DNA from: DATEOR01 sp963841425
Lineage (GTDB): Bacteria; Actinomycetota; Thermoleophilia; Gaiellales; Gaiellaceae
DNA length: 64,000 bases
Direction of reading: 5' to 3'
NCBI GenBank assembly: GCA_963841425.1
Contig: CAWJCL010000002.1
Span: 310,001 to 374,000 of the forward strand
Positions 25,863 to 34,246 of the stretch are shown here, piece after piece. Below the pieces are notes generated by a model. It had not been told where the DNA came from, ran no database searches, and was given only the letters and a program-made list of their open reading frames with translations. A program made the position numbers and the translations under genes. Position 1 is the stretch's first letter. Each line of letters opens with the position of its first letter.

Positions 25863-25896
25863 CGAAGCCCGAGGACCGAAAGGTCACCGGGCTTCG
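25863..25896. terminator. Strong hairpin with GAAA tetraloop
   Basis: CGAAGCCCG pairs with CGGGCTTCG (nine pairs), then a two-base internal mismatch, then GACC/GGTC closing a GAAA loop as read on the plus strand. It lies about 100 bases past the stop of the minus-strand four-CBS protein and may end that transcript, but there is no T-run. The rest of 25688-26000 has no supportable gene. Confidence 0.45.
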
Positions 25897-26000
25897 GCGT
25901 CTCTACGGGTCGTGTTTGCCGGCGCCGCTGACTGAGTCGACATTGACGAGTCGCGGATCGAGCCGGGGCATAGGGCCGACTTGGCGAGACCGACCGAAGC

Positions 26001-26795
26001 TCAATCCTGCCAGGCTTCGCCGGGGCCGGCCATCTCGGCGACGATGTCCGCCGCCGAGATCTGGCCAGATGGTGTCATCTCGCCCGGAGCGACCACCAAG
26101 AGTCGATGCACCTCGTTGCTGATCATTCGATCCGCAGCTTCACGCAGGCTCGCGTCCGGGGCGATGGTCAGCGGAGCGTGCATCACCGAATCAACGGCCG
26201 CCCCCTCGATTCGGGTCAATAGCGAGGGAAGGAGATCACGTCCTGAGAGGACGCCCACAGCGCGTCCGTCGACGTCGATCACGGCGATCGAGCGCGAGCG
26301 ACGCTCGTGCATCGCCCGCGCCGCCGCGGCGATGGGCGTGCCCTTCCGGCAGACGAGGAAACCGTAGGACATTGCGTCGGCGACCACGCGTCGCTCGGCG
26401 GGCTGTCTCGCCACCTGTGTCACCAGATCGGAGATTGCGACGATCCCGACCGGGCGATCGTCCTCGGTGACGACGAGTCTGGAGAGGTGCTCACGGCCGA
26501 GCATGGCCGCCACCTCCTCGACCGAGGTTTCTGCCGCGACCGTCACGACTGGCGCAGTCATCAGCTCGCCTGCCGTCATCGCGCGCATCGTGGCGAGACT
26601 TTCCTCGTCTTCTGCCAGCCACTCGCCTGCGAGGAGATCGCTGTCCGCCACGATGCCCAACAGATCTCCGTCGGAGTCGGTGACAACGAGCGCATGAATA
26701 TGCGACGAGACCAGTACCTCGGCGATCTCCCGCATGCGTGCTTCCGGACGGCACGTGATGAGCCCCGGGGTCATGACGTCCCGCGTGCTTGTCAT
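26001..26795 (-). CDS. Protein with four CBS domains
   Basis: Protein of 264 residues built from four CBS motifs: VMTPGLITCRPEARMREIAE / GIVADSDLL; LMTAPVVTVAAETSVEEVAA / GIVAISDLV; FLVCRKGTPIAAAARAMHER / GVLSGRDLL; and LTIAPDASLREAADRMISNE / QISAADIV. No catalytic domain is attached, so it is probably an adenine-nucleotide-responsive regulatory protein. ATG 26795 is in ATGA overlap with the upstream nucleotidyltransferase-like gene; the longer upstream frame is shadow. Confidence 0.88.
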   Translation of the reverse strand: MTSTRDVMTPGLITCRPEARMREIAEVLVSSHIHALVVTDSDGDLLGIVADSDLLAGEWLAEDEESLATMRAMTAGELMTAPVVTVAAETSVEEVAAMLGREHLSRLVVTEDDRPVGIVAISDLVTQVARQPAERRVVADAMSYGFLVCRKGTPIAAAARAMHERRSRSIAVIDVDGRAVGVLSGRDLLPSLLTRIEGAAVDSVMHAPLTIAPDASLREAADRMISNEVHRLLVVAPGEMTPSGQISAADIVAEMAGPGEAWQD

Positions 26796-27565
26796 GCGAC
26801 CTCTTCCGGCTCCAGATACCAGCGCACACGATCGCCGACTCGGGCGCGCAGCTTCCAGCGGCGTGACTTCGGTTCGGCCTCGATGCGGCTCCACAGGGCC
26901 TGCAGGCGCGTGTCCAAGAGGGTCCGGTGAGCGTCTCTGAGCTCGAACCGATCGATGCTCACACGGGCGCGTTCGATGGTTTGCTTGGACGTGCGCCAGA
27001 GGCCCCAGTCGTCTGCGCAGAGCTTCGCGATGTGAGCCGCATTGATGGCATCCGAGTCGTGGTCGGCGATCTCATGCTCGATCACAAGGGCGAGGATGTC
27101 CCGGAGGTCTTTCTCGTTGAGCTCGATGATCTGGAATTTGGTCAGAAGTAACTCCGCGAGCGGAACGGTGATCGGGTCGAGGTCGAGCCGATCAGTGACC
27201 GGGACCTTGTGACACATCTCGAAGCCGCCGATGAACACGTCCAGCTGCCGCTCGTGGGCTACGTCGTAGAAGAGCGCGCGTTTTCCGCTATTGAGCGCGT
27301 TGAAGGCGTAGTCGGGCGTGTACCCGAGCGACTCGACCAGATCAGTGACCTGACGCGACTTCTTGCCTCGCGTCACGAGGTCGATGTCCTTGAACTCCCG
27401 AGCAAGGCCGCCCTCAGGCTCTGCAGTCGCGTGCATCCCAATCGCGAGTCCACCGATCAGACGGACGGTCAACGAGTGGGCCGCCGCTTCCCGAAGGATG
27501 CGCCGAGCCTCTTCGACGATGTCGGCCACGGGCCCACCCAGCGGCGTCGACGACAACGTGTTCAC
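26792..27565 (-). CDS. Nucleotidyltransferase-fold protein (AbiEii-like)
   Basis: Protein of 257 residues. LTVRLIGGLAIGMHA followed by EFKDIDLVTRGKK shows the GG...DID arrangement of the polymerase-beta nucleotidyltransferase fold, with a downstream acidic RQLDVFIGGFEM possibly giving the third carboxylate. Similar proteins include AbiEii-type toxins and housekeeping uncharacterised transferases. No antitoxin-like partner is visible; instead it is coupled to the four-CBS protein. GTG start at 27565. Function not assignable. Confidence 0.65.
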   Translation of the reverse strand: MNTLSSTPLGGPVADIVEEARRILREAAAHSLTVRLIGGLAIGMHATAEPEGGLAREFKDIDLVTRGKKSRQVTDLVESLGYTPDYAFNALNSGKRALFYDVAHERQLDVFIGGFEMCHKVPVTDRLDLDPITVPLAELLLTKFQIIELNEKDLRDILALVIEHEIADHDSDAINAAHIAKLCADDWGLWRTSKQTIERARVSIDRFELRDAHRTLLDTRLQALWSRIEAEPKSRRWKLRARVGDRVRWYLEPEEVA

Positions 27566-27646
27566 TCTTGACCGCTCCTCGTCGCGCGCGCCGAGCGCAG
27601 ACTGGTCGGCAAGCCCGTCTGGCCCGAGAACCGTTCCGACCAGTCC

Positions 27647-28180
27647 CTATTCCGGATAAACGCGCGTGGGAGTGAGGTCGACGGCGTGACCAGTTCCGGA
27701 CTCGAAGATGACCTTCATGGATGGCTCGGTGTCGAGGTAGTAGAAGTGGATGGTCTCACCGAGGCGGCCTTCCATCAGGACGTCGGCACCGAGCTCTTCG
27801 AAATGTTTGCGTGTCTCCTCTGACTCCTCCGGCGTCGGCCGCATCACCGCGATGTGGTGCAGGCCTTCGCCGTGCTCGTCGAGCCACTCCTTATAGATGC
27901 TCGGCCCTTCGACCGGCTGAAGGAGCTCCACGACGATCGGTCCAACATGCGTCTCGGCACCGATCATCGTGAAGTCTGTCGGTTCACCGTGGAGGTAGGT
28001 GTCGTGGAGCGCAGGCGGCTTGTGCTCGTAGACGTTCCACGGCCCCCAACCGAGGACACGGTGATATTTCTCGAGCGCATCATCGATGTCGCGAACGACG
28101 ATCGCGATCTGGCTGATCGGAAGCGGCGCGCTCGCCCGACCTTCGGCGAAGCTGATCGCCTCGTGCGTCTCGGTGCTCAT
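27647..28180 (-). CDS. VOC (glyoxalase/dioxygenase fold) family protein
   Basis: Protein of 177 residues with a VOC fold: ISQIAIVVRDIDDALEKYHR at the start of module one, GPIVVELLQPVEGPSIYKEW, and HHIAVMRPTPEESEETRKHF at module two. Metal ligands may be His/Glu in these strands. Similar to methylmalonyl-CoA epimerase/lactoylglutathione lyase-like proteins; substrate unknown. ATG 28180 has a strong GGGAGGAGG site. Own promoter with a long palindrome at its presumed start site. Confidence 0.85.
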   Translation of the reverse strand: MSTETHEAISFAEGRASAPLPISQIAIVVRDIDDALEKYHRVLGWGPWNVYEHKPPALHDTYLHGEPTDFTMIGAETHVGPIVVELLQPVEGPSIYKEWLDEHGEGLHHIAVMRPTPEESEETRKHFEELGADVLMEGRLGETIHFYYLDTEPSMKVIFESGTGHAVDLTPTRVYPE

Positions 28181-28204
28181 GATCCGTTCCTCCTCCCTGC
28201 AACG

Positions 28205-28232
28205 CTGTCCGCCTGTAGCTACAGGCGGACAG
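28205..28232. promoter_or_regulatory. 28-bp perfect palindrome (operator), upstream of VOC gene
   Basis: Left half CTGTCCGCCTGTAG is followed directly by its exact reverse complement. The centre, CTGTAGCTACAG at 28213-28224, matches the CTGT-N4-ACAG element repeated in this island. On the minus strand it directly follows TATCTT, a possible -10 box, so a bound protein would cover the transcription start. Confidence 0.7.
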
Positions 28233-28281
28233 AAGATACACGCACGCGCCCCCAATCGAAAGAGGCCCGGAAGGCGTTCTG

Positions 28282-29238
28282 CTAGCCCTCCTCGAGCCGG
28301 TGGGCGTCTGGACCCAGAATCCGCAGTCCGCACCCGTACTTCTTCGGCTCGCCCGGAGTTACCCAGTGGGCCTGGCCGTTCGCGATCGCCTCGGCGAGAC
28401 CAAGGCTGTGCGGCGTCGACGCAGGCTCCAAAGCCAGCATCTCCGTCGCGCGCCGGAAAAGGGGAAGGGTGGCCCGCTCCTCGTGCCAGATCCAGAGGTG
28501 CGGGAGCAGATCGACGTCCCAACGGAGCTCGACGCCGATGTCTCGCTCGACGTTCCGCAGAATTGCCCATCCGTCGGCGACGTCCGCCACCGAGATCAGC
28601 GCGAAATCCGGCTCGGCTGCACTCCAGCGATCACAATGCCGCTCGCTTCCGTCCAACATGCGAGCAACAGGCCACGCACCTGCGTCGTCGGGCGGAACGG
28701 CCGGGCCCGTTTCCTCCGAGAACTCGAATGCTTGCCCACCGGGGAGCTCGAGCTCGACGGCCGGGTCGAGGAGCGAGACGCCGAACCCGACGTGCTCGAC
28801 GACCGCGAACGGCGTCTGTTCTTCGAGCGCTTCGACGACGACCGTGACGTCGACCCTGTCTTCCACGAGCTCGATTCGGCGCTCGAACGTAAGCCCGTGC
28901 CCGCTCCAGGCCAAGACAGCCGTCGATGCGCCCGCCTCGACCACACGCCAGGGAGAAGTTGACGATGACCCCTGGAAGCCGTGGCGGTCCCCGCTCACGA
29001 CGCAGGCGTTCCCAGTGTTGGGCGCGATCATCTGCCAGCCCCCGCGATACGAGCGGATCCACGTCTCCTCTTCGAGATCACCTGCGACCGCGTCGACGGG
29101 AGCGAATCCGGGGTGTCCGAGGACAGGCCGCGCTCGCTCGACATCGAGCAGGTCGAGGATCTCGGCGCCGTGACGCGGATCGACGATCGCGAGCAGCCGC
29201 TCCGACCTGAGCACGAGCACCGAGGGCTCGGCCGTCAA
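28282..29238 (-). CDS. Aldose 1-epimerase-like (galactose-mutarotase fold) protein, copy A
   Basis: Beta-sandwich protein of 318 residues. Visible: LAIVDPRHGAEILDLLDVER, YRGGWQMIAPNTGNACVVSG, VVEHVGFGVSLLDPAVELEL, LWIWHEERATLPLF and the closing LALEPASTPHSLGLAEAI. The same sequence blocks recur in the paralogue at 37830-38750. Family role: anomerisation or binding of free sugars/sugar derivatives. TTG at 29238 is taken as start because it overlaps the GcvT-like stop as TTGA, the same arrangement as in the paralogue. Confidence 0.78.
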   Translation of the reverse strand: MTAEPSVLVLRSERLLAIVDPRHGAEILDLLDVERARPVLGHPGFAPVDAVAGDLEEETWIRSYRGGWQMIAPNTGNACVVSGDRHGFQGSSSTSPWRVVEAGASTAVLAWSGHGLTFERRIELVEDRVDVTVVVEALEEQTPFAVVEHVGFGVSLLDPAVELELPGGQAFEFSEETGPAVPPDDAGAWPVARMLDGSERHCDRWSAAEPDFALISVADVADGWAILRNVERDIGVELRWDVDLLPHLWIWHEERATLPLFRRATEMLALEPASTPHSLGLAEAIANGQAHWVTPGEPKKYGCGLRILGPDAHRLEEG

Positions 29239-30341
29239 GAGCGGGGGCGCCGCTTTTCCGGATCGACGACGGAAAGGGGCGCGACGGTGGCAGGTGCCCA
29301 GCCCTCGTCGACCTCGATCTCGAGCAAGGGGTTTTCCGCAACGGCCTGCCGCTCGACGACCGCAAGGCCGATGACCTGGTCGAGCTCCGGGCTTCGGCAA
29401 GGGCTCGTCAGCGTGCCGACGCGGACCCCGTCGCGTGCGACCGCTGCGCCCGCAGCGGGGAGCGGCCCATCTACCACGAGTGTGACGAGACGGTTCGGCG
29501 GCGCTTCGGCCTCGCGCGCCAATGCCGCCCGGCCGCTGAACCGCTCCTTGCCAAGCTCGATGAAGCGGTCGAGCGACATGTCGAAGGGGCTCGTTTCGCC
29601 TGGAACGAAATCCGGGCCGAGGGCGATCAGGCCCGACTCGATGCGAATCCATTCGATCGCCGTGAGCCCGTACGGGCAAGCGCCCACCTCGGTGAGGAGC
29701 TGCCAGAGGCCTGTCGCATGCTCCGGTCCACAGAAGAGCTCGTATCCGAGCTCGCCCGAATAGCCGGTGCGAGAGACCCAGCAAGGAAAGTCCCCGACAC
29801 GTACCTGCTCGGGCCAGAAGCGGTAGTACTCGAGTGAGGCCAGGTCGAACCCCTTGCAGAGCGGCGCGAGCAACTCCCGTGAGCGGGGGCCGTTGAGCCC
29901 GAGCTGCGGAAGGTCCTCGGTCCGCTTCTCGATCCGCACGTCGAGCCCCTCGGCCACGCGCAGGAAGTGCTCGAGATCCGAGTCCGTCCCCGGGGCGGCG
30001 ACGAGCCAGCAGTGATCGTCCGCGAAACGGAAGACCGTTCCGTCGCCGAGCATCTTTCCCTCTTCGTCGCAGAACGGCCCATAGCGAACCTGGCCGACCT
30101 CGGTCTGCGAGAGGTCACGGGTGAATATGAGATCGAGGGCCTCGAGGGCCTCCGCGCCCCGAAACTCCCACTTCTGATGCGGAGAGGCATCCCAGAGACC
30201 TGCTTCGTGTCGGACGGCGCGGTACTCGGCCTCGGGATCACCGAACGTGGTAACCCAGTACCAGCCGAGCCCGACGATGAACGTGCCTCCGAGCTCCTGT
30301 TGGACGCCGTAGAGCGGCGTCCGCATAGCCTCCTCGGTCAC
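29235..30341 (-). CDS. GcvT-like aminomethyltransferase/demethylase
   Basis: Protein of 368 residues of the GcvT (T-protein)/DMGO C-terminal family. Landmarks: EYRAVRHEAGLWDASPHQKW, FCDEEGKMLGDGTVFRFADD, LGLNGPRSRELLAPLCKGFD, SRTGYSGELGYELFC, AIEWIRIESGLIALGPDF. These make the folate-binding barrel; family members pass one-carbon units from N-methyl/aminomethyl groups to tetrahydrofolate. It is coupled to the trimethylamine-dehydrogenase-like gene (GTGA overlap), so it may capture formaldehyde released by that enzyme. GTG 30341; ATG 30326 is an alternative but GGAGG would be only two bases away. Confidence 0.88.
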   Translation of the reverse strand: MTEEAMRTPLYGVQQELGGTFIVGLGWYWVTTFGDPEAEYRAVRHEAGLWDASPHQKWEFRGAEALEALDLIFTRDLSQTEVGQVRYGPFCDEEGKMLGDGTVFRFADDHCWLVAAPGTDSDLEHFLRVAEGLDVRIEKRTEDLPQLGLNGPRSRELLAPLCKGFDLASLEYYRFWPEQVRVGDFPCWVSRTGYSGELGYELFCGPEHATGLWQLLTEVGACPYGLTAIEWIRIESGLIALGPDFVPGETSPFDMSLDRFIELGKERFSGRAALAREAEAPPNRLVTLVVDGPLPAAGAAVARDGVRVGTLTSPCRSPELDQVIGLAVVERQAVAENPLLEIEVDEGWAPATVAPLSVVDPEKRRPRS

Positions 30342-32542
30342 GACCCTGGGACGAGCACCGAGGCTGGAGCCGACCGCGGAAGATAGACGTTGTCCGAGCT
30401 GAGCCCGAGGACCGCGTCATAGTCCTGGTCGCTAGCCCCGATGACGCGGTTCTCGCGGATGTATGGCTTCGGGGTGGCTGGATCGTCGCTGTCGATCTCG
30501 CGCGCGAGACGATGTCCGTCGAAGATCGCGTCCGCGAGCGCCATCCGCGGCATCACGCAGTCACCGATGCGGTAGAGCGCCTCGATGCCCTCCGCTTCGA
30601 GGGCCGTGCCGTCCGCCTTCAGCTCACGATAGAGCGAGTCGTCCGAGAGACGTTGGGTCGTGAGGACGAGGCTGTCCGCCTCGAGTTCGATGGGCTCGTC
30701 TGGGGCGAAGCCCTGGAGCAGGGTCAGCCTTCCGGGCGCGGCCTGCGTCACGAGGTGGCCGAGCAGAATGGTGACGCCCTCTTGTCGGAACATGCGGTTC
30801 AGTCGGTAGGACTCCCCGGTCTGGAGGGTGTAGGGACTGGCGTGAGCGAATGGCGTCACGTACGTAACCTGCTTGCCCTCGCGTAGCAGGCGCTCCGCGA
30901 GACCAACGCCCATGAAGTACCCCTCCGTGTCGTAGACGACGGCGCGCTCGCCGGGCGCCTCTTTCCCCTCGACCATCACCTGCTCGGGCGTGAGGCACCA
31001 GTCATGCGACGCGTCGACGCCGGGAATCGGGCCGCGCGTCTGCGGATTCAGGCCGTCCGTTGCCCAGCGGGAGCCGGTCGCGACGACGACGATCTCCGCA
31101 CCGTACGCGAGCACGTCCGCCGGCGAGAGTCGCGTGTTCGGGATGAACTCGACGTTGGGAAGCTTGTCGATCTGAATCCGCCGGTAGTTGACCACGCGGC
31201 CCCACTCGCCGAGCCCCGGGAGCTGCGGTATCCAGCGCATGATGCCGCCCATGTCAGCCTCCGCCTCGACGACGTGGACGCGGCGCATGCCCCGATTCCC
31301 GAGCACCATGGCGCACTCGAGCCCAGCGGCACCGGCGCCGACGACGAGCACATCGCGATCGGCGTTGCCCGCTGGGTCGAACTTCTCCGGATGCCAACCG
31401 CGACGGTATTCCTCGCCGGAGGTTGCGTTCTGGGTGCAAACGATGCGGGCTCCCTGGTTGTAGCGCGAGGCGCACATGTTGCAGCCGATGCACTCGCGGA
31501 TGTCATCGAGGCGGCCCTCCTCGATCTTCTTTGGCAGGAAGGGGTCCGAGATCGAAGGCCGCGCGGCGCCGATGATGTCGATCTGCCCACTGCGGATGAC
31601 CTCGACCATCGTGTCCGGGTTGGTGAAACGTCCGACCCCGACGATCGGCTTGCTCGTGTGGGGCCGCACCTTGGCTACGGCCCATCCCTGGAAGTTCTCG
31701 GGGAAGAAGCGCGATGCCCCGGCGTTGTCCGTCCACTCCATGACGATCGGGCCGCCCACCTGGAGATCCCAGAAGTCGACGAGATCGTCCATGTACTCGA
31801 TGAACCCGACGCCCTCTTCCTCAACGCGGATGCCGAGATCGTCGGCCCGCAGGTTGTCGACCTGGAGGCGAATGGTCAGCGCAAGCTCGTCGCCGATCTC
31901 CTCGCGAACCCGCTCCGTCAGTTCACGGAAGAAGCGGGCGCGGTTCGGCATCGATTGCGTCCCGTACTCGTCCGTGCGCCGGTTGAAGTACTTCATGAGA
32001 AAGTGCAGCGGTACAGTGGCGCACTCGGCTGCGTGCAGGTTGATGATGTCGAACCCCGCGGCGCGGGCCCGGCGGACAGCGGCAAGGTAGAAGCCGAGCA
32101 GCTCCTCCATCTCCTCGCGATCCATCGCGTAGCAGTTGCTCATGTAGAGCGACTCGCTGGGCATCTGCGAGACGCCGCGCGGCGGGAGGCGGCTCTCGTA
32201 GCCGGTCGTGTGCGGCCCCGCGTAGTGGAGCTCGACGCCGGCGAGAGAGCCGTGCTCGTGGATCTTCTCGCACATGAGCCCGAGGTTGCGGACGTCGGTC
32301 TCGTCCCAGAGCTTCGCCGGTGACCACGGCGCGTCGTCGTTCTCAGGATGGATCGAGCAGTACTCGGTGTTGACGACGCCCCAACCGCCCTCCGCCTTCA
32401 TCCCGCGGAAATGGGCTTGGGCGCCCGGGTACTGCGAACCCAGGCCCGTGCAGTGCGGGGTCTGGTAGAAGCGGTTCCTCATTGTCTTCGGACCGATCTG
32501 CACCGGCTCGAAGAGGACGTCGTACTTCGGGTCTCGGCTCAC
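30338..32542 (-). CDS. Trimethylamine/dimethylamine dehydrogenase-like iron-sulfur flavoprotein
   Basis: Protein of 734 residues, the size of TMADH. N-terminal FMN TIM barrel (about 1-370), 4Fe-4S motif CIGCNMCASRYNQGARIVC, then FAD/ADP-binding part with VLVVGAGAAGLECAMVLGN. The Cys carrying 6-S-cysteinyl FMN in TMADH is conserved (RFYQTPHCTG), and aromatic-cage positions appear conserved (NTEYCSI, VMEWTDNAG, YRRGWHPE). Expected reaction: oxidative N-demethylation giving formaldehyde and a lower amine, electrons to ETF. GTG 32542 has AAGGAGG upstream and a TTGACA -35 box at 32612-32617. Could instead serve N-methylated amino acids, as DgcA-type enzymes do. Confidence 0.88.
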   Translation of the reverse strand: MSRDPKYDVLFEPVQIGPKTMRNRFYQTPHCTGLGSQYPGAQAHFRGMKAEGGWGVVNTEYCSIHPENDDAPWSPAKLWDETDVRNLGLMCEKIHEHGSLAGVELHYAGPHTTGYESRLPPRGVSQMPSESLYMSNCYAMDREEMEELLGFYLAAVRRARAAGFDIINLHAAECATVPLHFLMKYFNRRTDEYGTQSMPNRARFFRELTERVREEIGDELALTIRLQVDNLRADDLGIRVEEEGVGFIEYMDDLVDFWDLQVGGPIVMEWTDNAGASRFFPENFQGWAVAKVRPHTSKPIVGVGRFTNPDTMVEVIRSGQIDIIGAARPSISDPFLPKKIEEGRLDDIRECIGCNMCASRYNQGARIVCTQNATSGEEYRRGWHPEKFDPAGNADRDVLVVGAGAAGLECAMVLGNRGMRRVHVVEAEADMGGIMRWIPQLPGLGEWGRVVNYRRIQIDKLPNVEFIPNTRLSPADVLAYGAEIVVVATGSRWATDGLNPQTRGPIPGVDASHDWCLTPEQVMVEGKEAPGERAVVYDTEGYFMGVGLAERLLREGKQVTYVTPFAHASPYTLQTGESYRLNRMFRQEGVTILLGHLVTQAAPGRLTLLQGFAPDEPIELEADSLVLTTQRLSDDSLYRELKADGTALEAEGIEALYRIGDCVMPRMALADAIFDGHRLAREIDSDDPATPKPYIRENRVIGASDQDYDAVLGLSSDNVYLPRSAPASVLVPGS

Positions 32543-32571
32543 CGAACCTCCTTTGCGCCAGCCCGACGTTC

Positions 32572-32583
32572 CGGTCCGGACAG
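32572..32583. promoter_or_regulatory. CTGT-N4-ACAG-type operator (one mismatch) before TMADH-like gene
   Basis: Minus-strand reading CTGTCCGGACCG. It follows the TTGACA (32612-32617) and TACCGT-like -10 of the minus-strand promoter and lies near the transcription start, ahead of GTG 32542. Confidence 0.5.
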
Positions 32584-32687
32584 GATTACGGTATGCCTGC
32601 GCCGACGAAGCTGTCAAGGCGCCGCTCACGCCGCTCGCCATGCCGCTCGCGCTTGACGCGTGCCGGGTGAGCGGCCAAGCTGATGTC

Positions 32688-32699
32688 CTGTCCGTACAG
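32688..32699. promoter_or_regulatory. CTGT-N4-ACAG operator before GntR gene
   Basis: CTGTCCGTACAG, an exact match to the element, 18 bases ahead of the GTG of the HutC/GntR regulator. Placement fits autoregulation. Confidence 0.55.
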
Positions 32700-32717
32700 C
32701 TGTCTCAGGAGGCAGGA

Positions 32718-33515
32718 GTGACGCTCCCCCCGGCCGTAATCGACCGCGACTCGCCGGTTCCCTTCTACTTCCAGCTCTCCGAGCTGCTCGAGCACGAGAT
32801 TGTGAGCGGGCGCTGGGAGGCTGGACTCCGGCTCCCGTCGGAGCTCGAGCTGTGTGTCCACTTTGGGGTTTCGCGAACGACGGTTCGCCAGGCCCTCGGG
32901 CGGCTCGAGCAGGAGGGACTCATCGCACGGAGGAAGGGGCAAGGCACGTTTGTGCAGGAGAGTCGCCCGCGCTCCTGGCTTCTTCAATCGTCGGCGGGGT
33001 TTTTCCAGGAGGAGCGAGCTCGGCTCGGGCGCAGCGTCACGTCTGAGATCCGCCGCGCGGAACGCCACGCCCTCCCCGCCTGGGCCTCGGACGCCCTCGG
33101 TCTTGACCCGGGAAGCATCGGGGTCACCCTCGAGCGGATCCGCTCCATCGACGGCCTCGTCGCGATGTACAACGTCAACCACCTTCCGGAGCGGTTCGCC
33201 GACACCGTGCTCGCGCTCAGGCCGGACGAGTCTCTGTACGAGCGGCTTCACGAGGAGCACGGTGTCGAGCCCACGGGCGGCAAGCGTGAGCTTGAGGCCG
33301 TGCCGGCAGAGGAACTGCTCGGGGATCTCCTCGGCGTTCCGCCCAAGGCTCCTCTCGTTTACATCGAGTCGGTCACGTGGGACCGAACGCTGCAGCCGTT
33401 CGACTGCTACCAGTCCTGGCTTCGCACTGACCGGATGAAGATCGACATCGAAGTCGCGGCGGCGCGCGCAAACGCTGCGGCCGCAGTCGAGGCGATCCGC
33501 GGCTCAGCCGTCTGA
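32718..33515 (+). CDS. HutC-subfamily GntR transcriptional regulator
   Basis: Regulator of 265 residues: N-terminal winged helix (about 8-80; PVPFYFQLSELLEHEIVSGR, GLRLPSELELCVHFGVSRTT, ALGRLEQEGLIARRKGQGTF) and C-terminal UTRA ligand-binding domain (about 95-250; VTLERIRSIDGLVAMYNVNH, YQSWLRTDRMK). GTG 32718 is chosen for the AGGAGG box just upstream. It is the only plus-strand gene in the middle of the island, divergent from the TMADH-like operon, and the natural candidate to bind the CTGT-N4-ACAG sites. UTRA domains usually bind sugar phosphates or amino-acid derivatives. Confidence 0.9.
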   Translation: MTLPPAVIDRDSPVPFYFQLSELLEHEIVSGRWEAGLRLPSELELCVHFGVSRTTVRQALGRLEQEGLIARRKGQGTFVQESRPRSWLLQSSAGFFQEERARLGRSVTSEIRRAERHALPAWASDALGLDPGSIGVTLERIRSIDGLVAMYNVNHLPERFADTVLALRPDESLYERLHEEHGVEPTGGKRELEAVPAEELLGDLLGVPPKAPLVYIESVTWDRTLQPFDCYQSWLRTDRMKIDIEVAAARANAAAAVEAIRGSAV

Positions 33516-33532
33516 CACGGGACTCTGCTGGG

Positions 33533-34246
33533 TTACGAGCCCGGTTCTGCGGTAACGCTGAGCTCCTTCGGCTCTCCGATTTTGGCCATCATCCGGCGTA
33601 GGTTGTCGCGGGCGTCGCCACCGTCAAAGACTGCGCTTCCGGTGACGATGAGGTTCGGGCCGAGCGAGGCGATCTCGCCTATGTTCGCCCGCGTTACGCC
33701 GCCGTCTACGGCGAGTGCAATCGCTCGGTCGCCGATCAGCGCTCGCGCCTCAGCAAGGCGCCCCGCTGTCGACGGCAGGAAGGTCTGGCCCGACCAGCCA
33801 GGGTTCACAGCGAGGATGAGCAGCAGCTCGATCTCGTCCAGCAGCGGCTCCACGAACGACACGGGCGTCCCTGGGTTGAGCGCGATGCCACGCACGATCT
33901 GTCGCCCGCGGAGCGTCTGAAGCACCCGGTGCGGGTGGGGATCGGCCTCGAGGTGAAAGGTGAGGATGTCGGCCCCAGCTGCGACGAAGTCCTCGACCTT
34001 ATCGAGCGGCCCTTCGACCATCAGGTGGACGTCTCGGACGAACCGGTCCGGAATAGCGCGGACGAGCACGGGCCCGACCGTCAGCTGCGGGCAGAAACAC
34101 CCGTCCATGACGTCTACGTGGATGAGTGAGACGCCCCCCTGCTCGAGGAGCATGAGTTCGTCTTCCAGCCTCAAGAGATCTGCCGTGAGGACGCCGACGC
34201 TCAGGGACGTCTTGCCCGCCAGGAGGTCGTCGAGGGGTGGCTTCAC
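33533..34246 (-). CDS. Ribulose-phosphate 3-epimerase-like protein (LsrE-like)
   Basis: TIM-barrel protein of 237 residues. RPE hallmarks: LSVGVLTADLLRLEDELMLL, LIHVDVMDGCFCPQLTVGP, VHLMVEG with the active-site His/Asp set, MAVNPGWSGQTF-type loop (here LAVNPGWSGQTFLP) and AVDGGVTRANIGEIASLG. The family enzyme interconverts ribulose- and xylulose-5-phosphate, but sequence is divergent at the N-terminus. Because it is coupled to an LsrF-like and an LsrK-like gene, the nearest known analogue is LsrE of the Salmonella lsr operon, whose role is unsettled. GTG 34246 overlaps the LsrF-like stop (GTGA). Confidence 0.82.
   Translation of the reverse strand: MKPPLDDLLAGKTSLSVGVLTADLLRLEDELMLLEQGGVSLIHVDVMDGCFCPQLTVGPVLVRAIPDRFVRDVHLMVEGPLDKVEDFVAAGADILTFHLEADPHPHRVLQTLRGRQIVRGIALNPGTPVSFVEPLLDEIELLLILAVNPGWSGQTFLPSTAGRLAEARALIGDRAIALAVDGGVTRANIGEIASLGPNLIVTGSAVFDGGDARDNLRRMMAKIGEPKELSVTAEPGS

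Noticed and set aside
25606..25887. Minus-strand ORF across the left repeat and hairpin
   Set aside because: Composed of tmRNA-derived and structured sequence; no family match or ribosome site.
25660..26000. Second complete tmRNA gene
   Set aside because: The conserved 5' GGTTTCGAC region and a 5' strand matching the acceptor stem were not found; kept only as a hypothesis.
26792..27565. Toxin-antitoxin system based on the AbiEii-like protein
   Set aside because: No AbiEi-type antitoxin or other small DNA-binding partner is adjacent; the coupled gene is a four-CBS protein.
27647..28180. VOC protein as a functional LsrG substitute
   Set aside because: LsrG is an ABM-fold isomerase; a VOC protein could isomerise P-DPD, but nothing in the sequence shows it.
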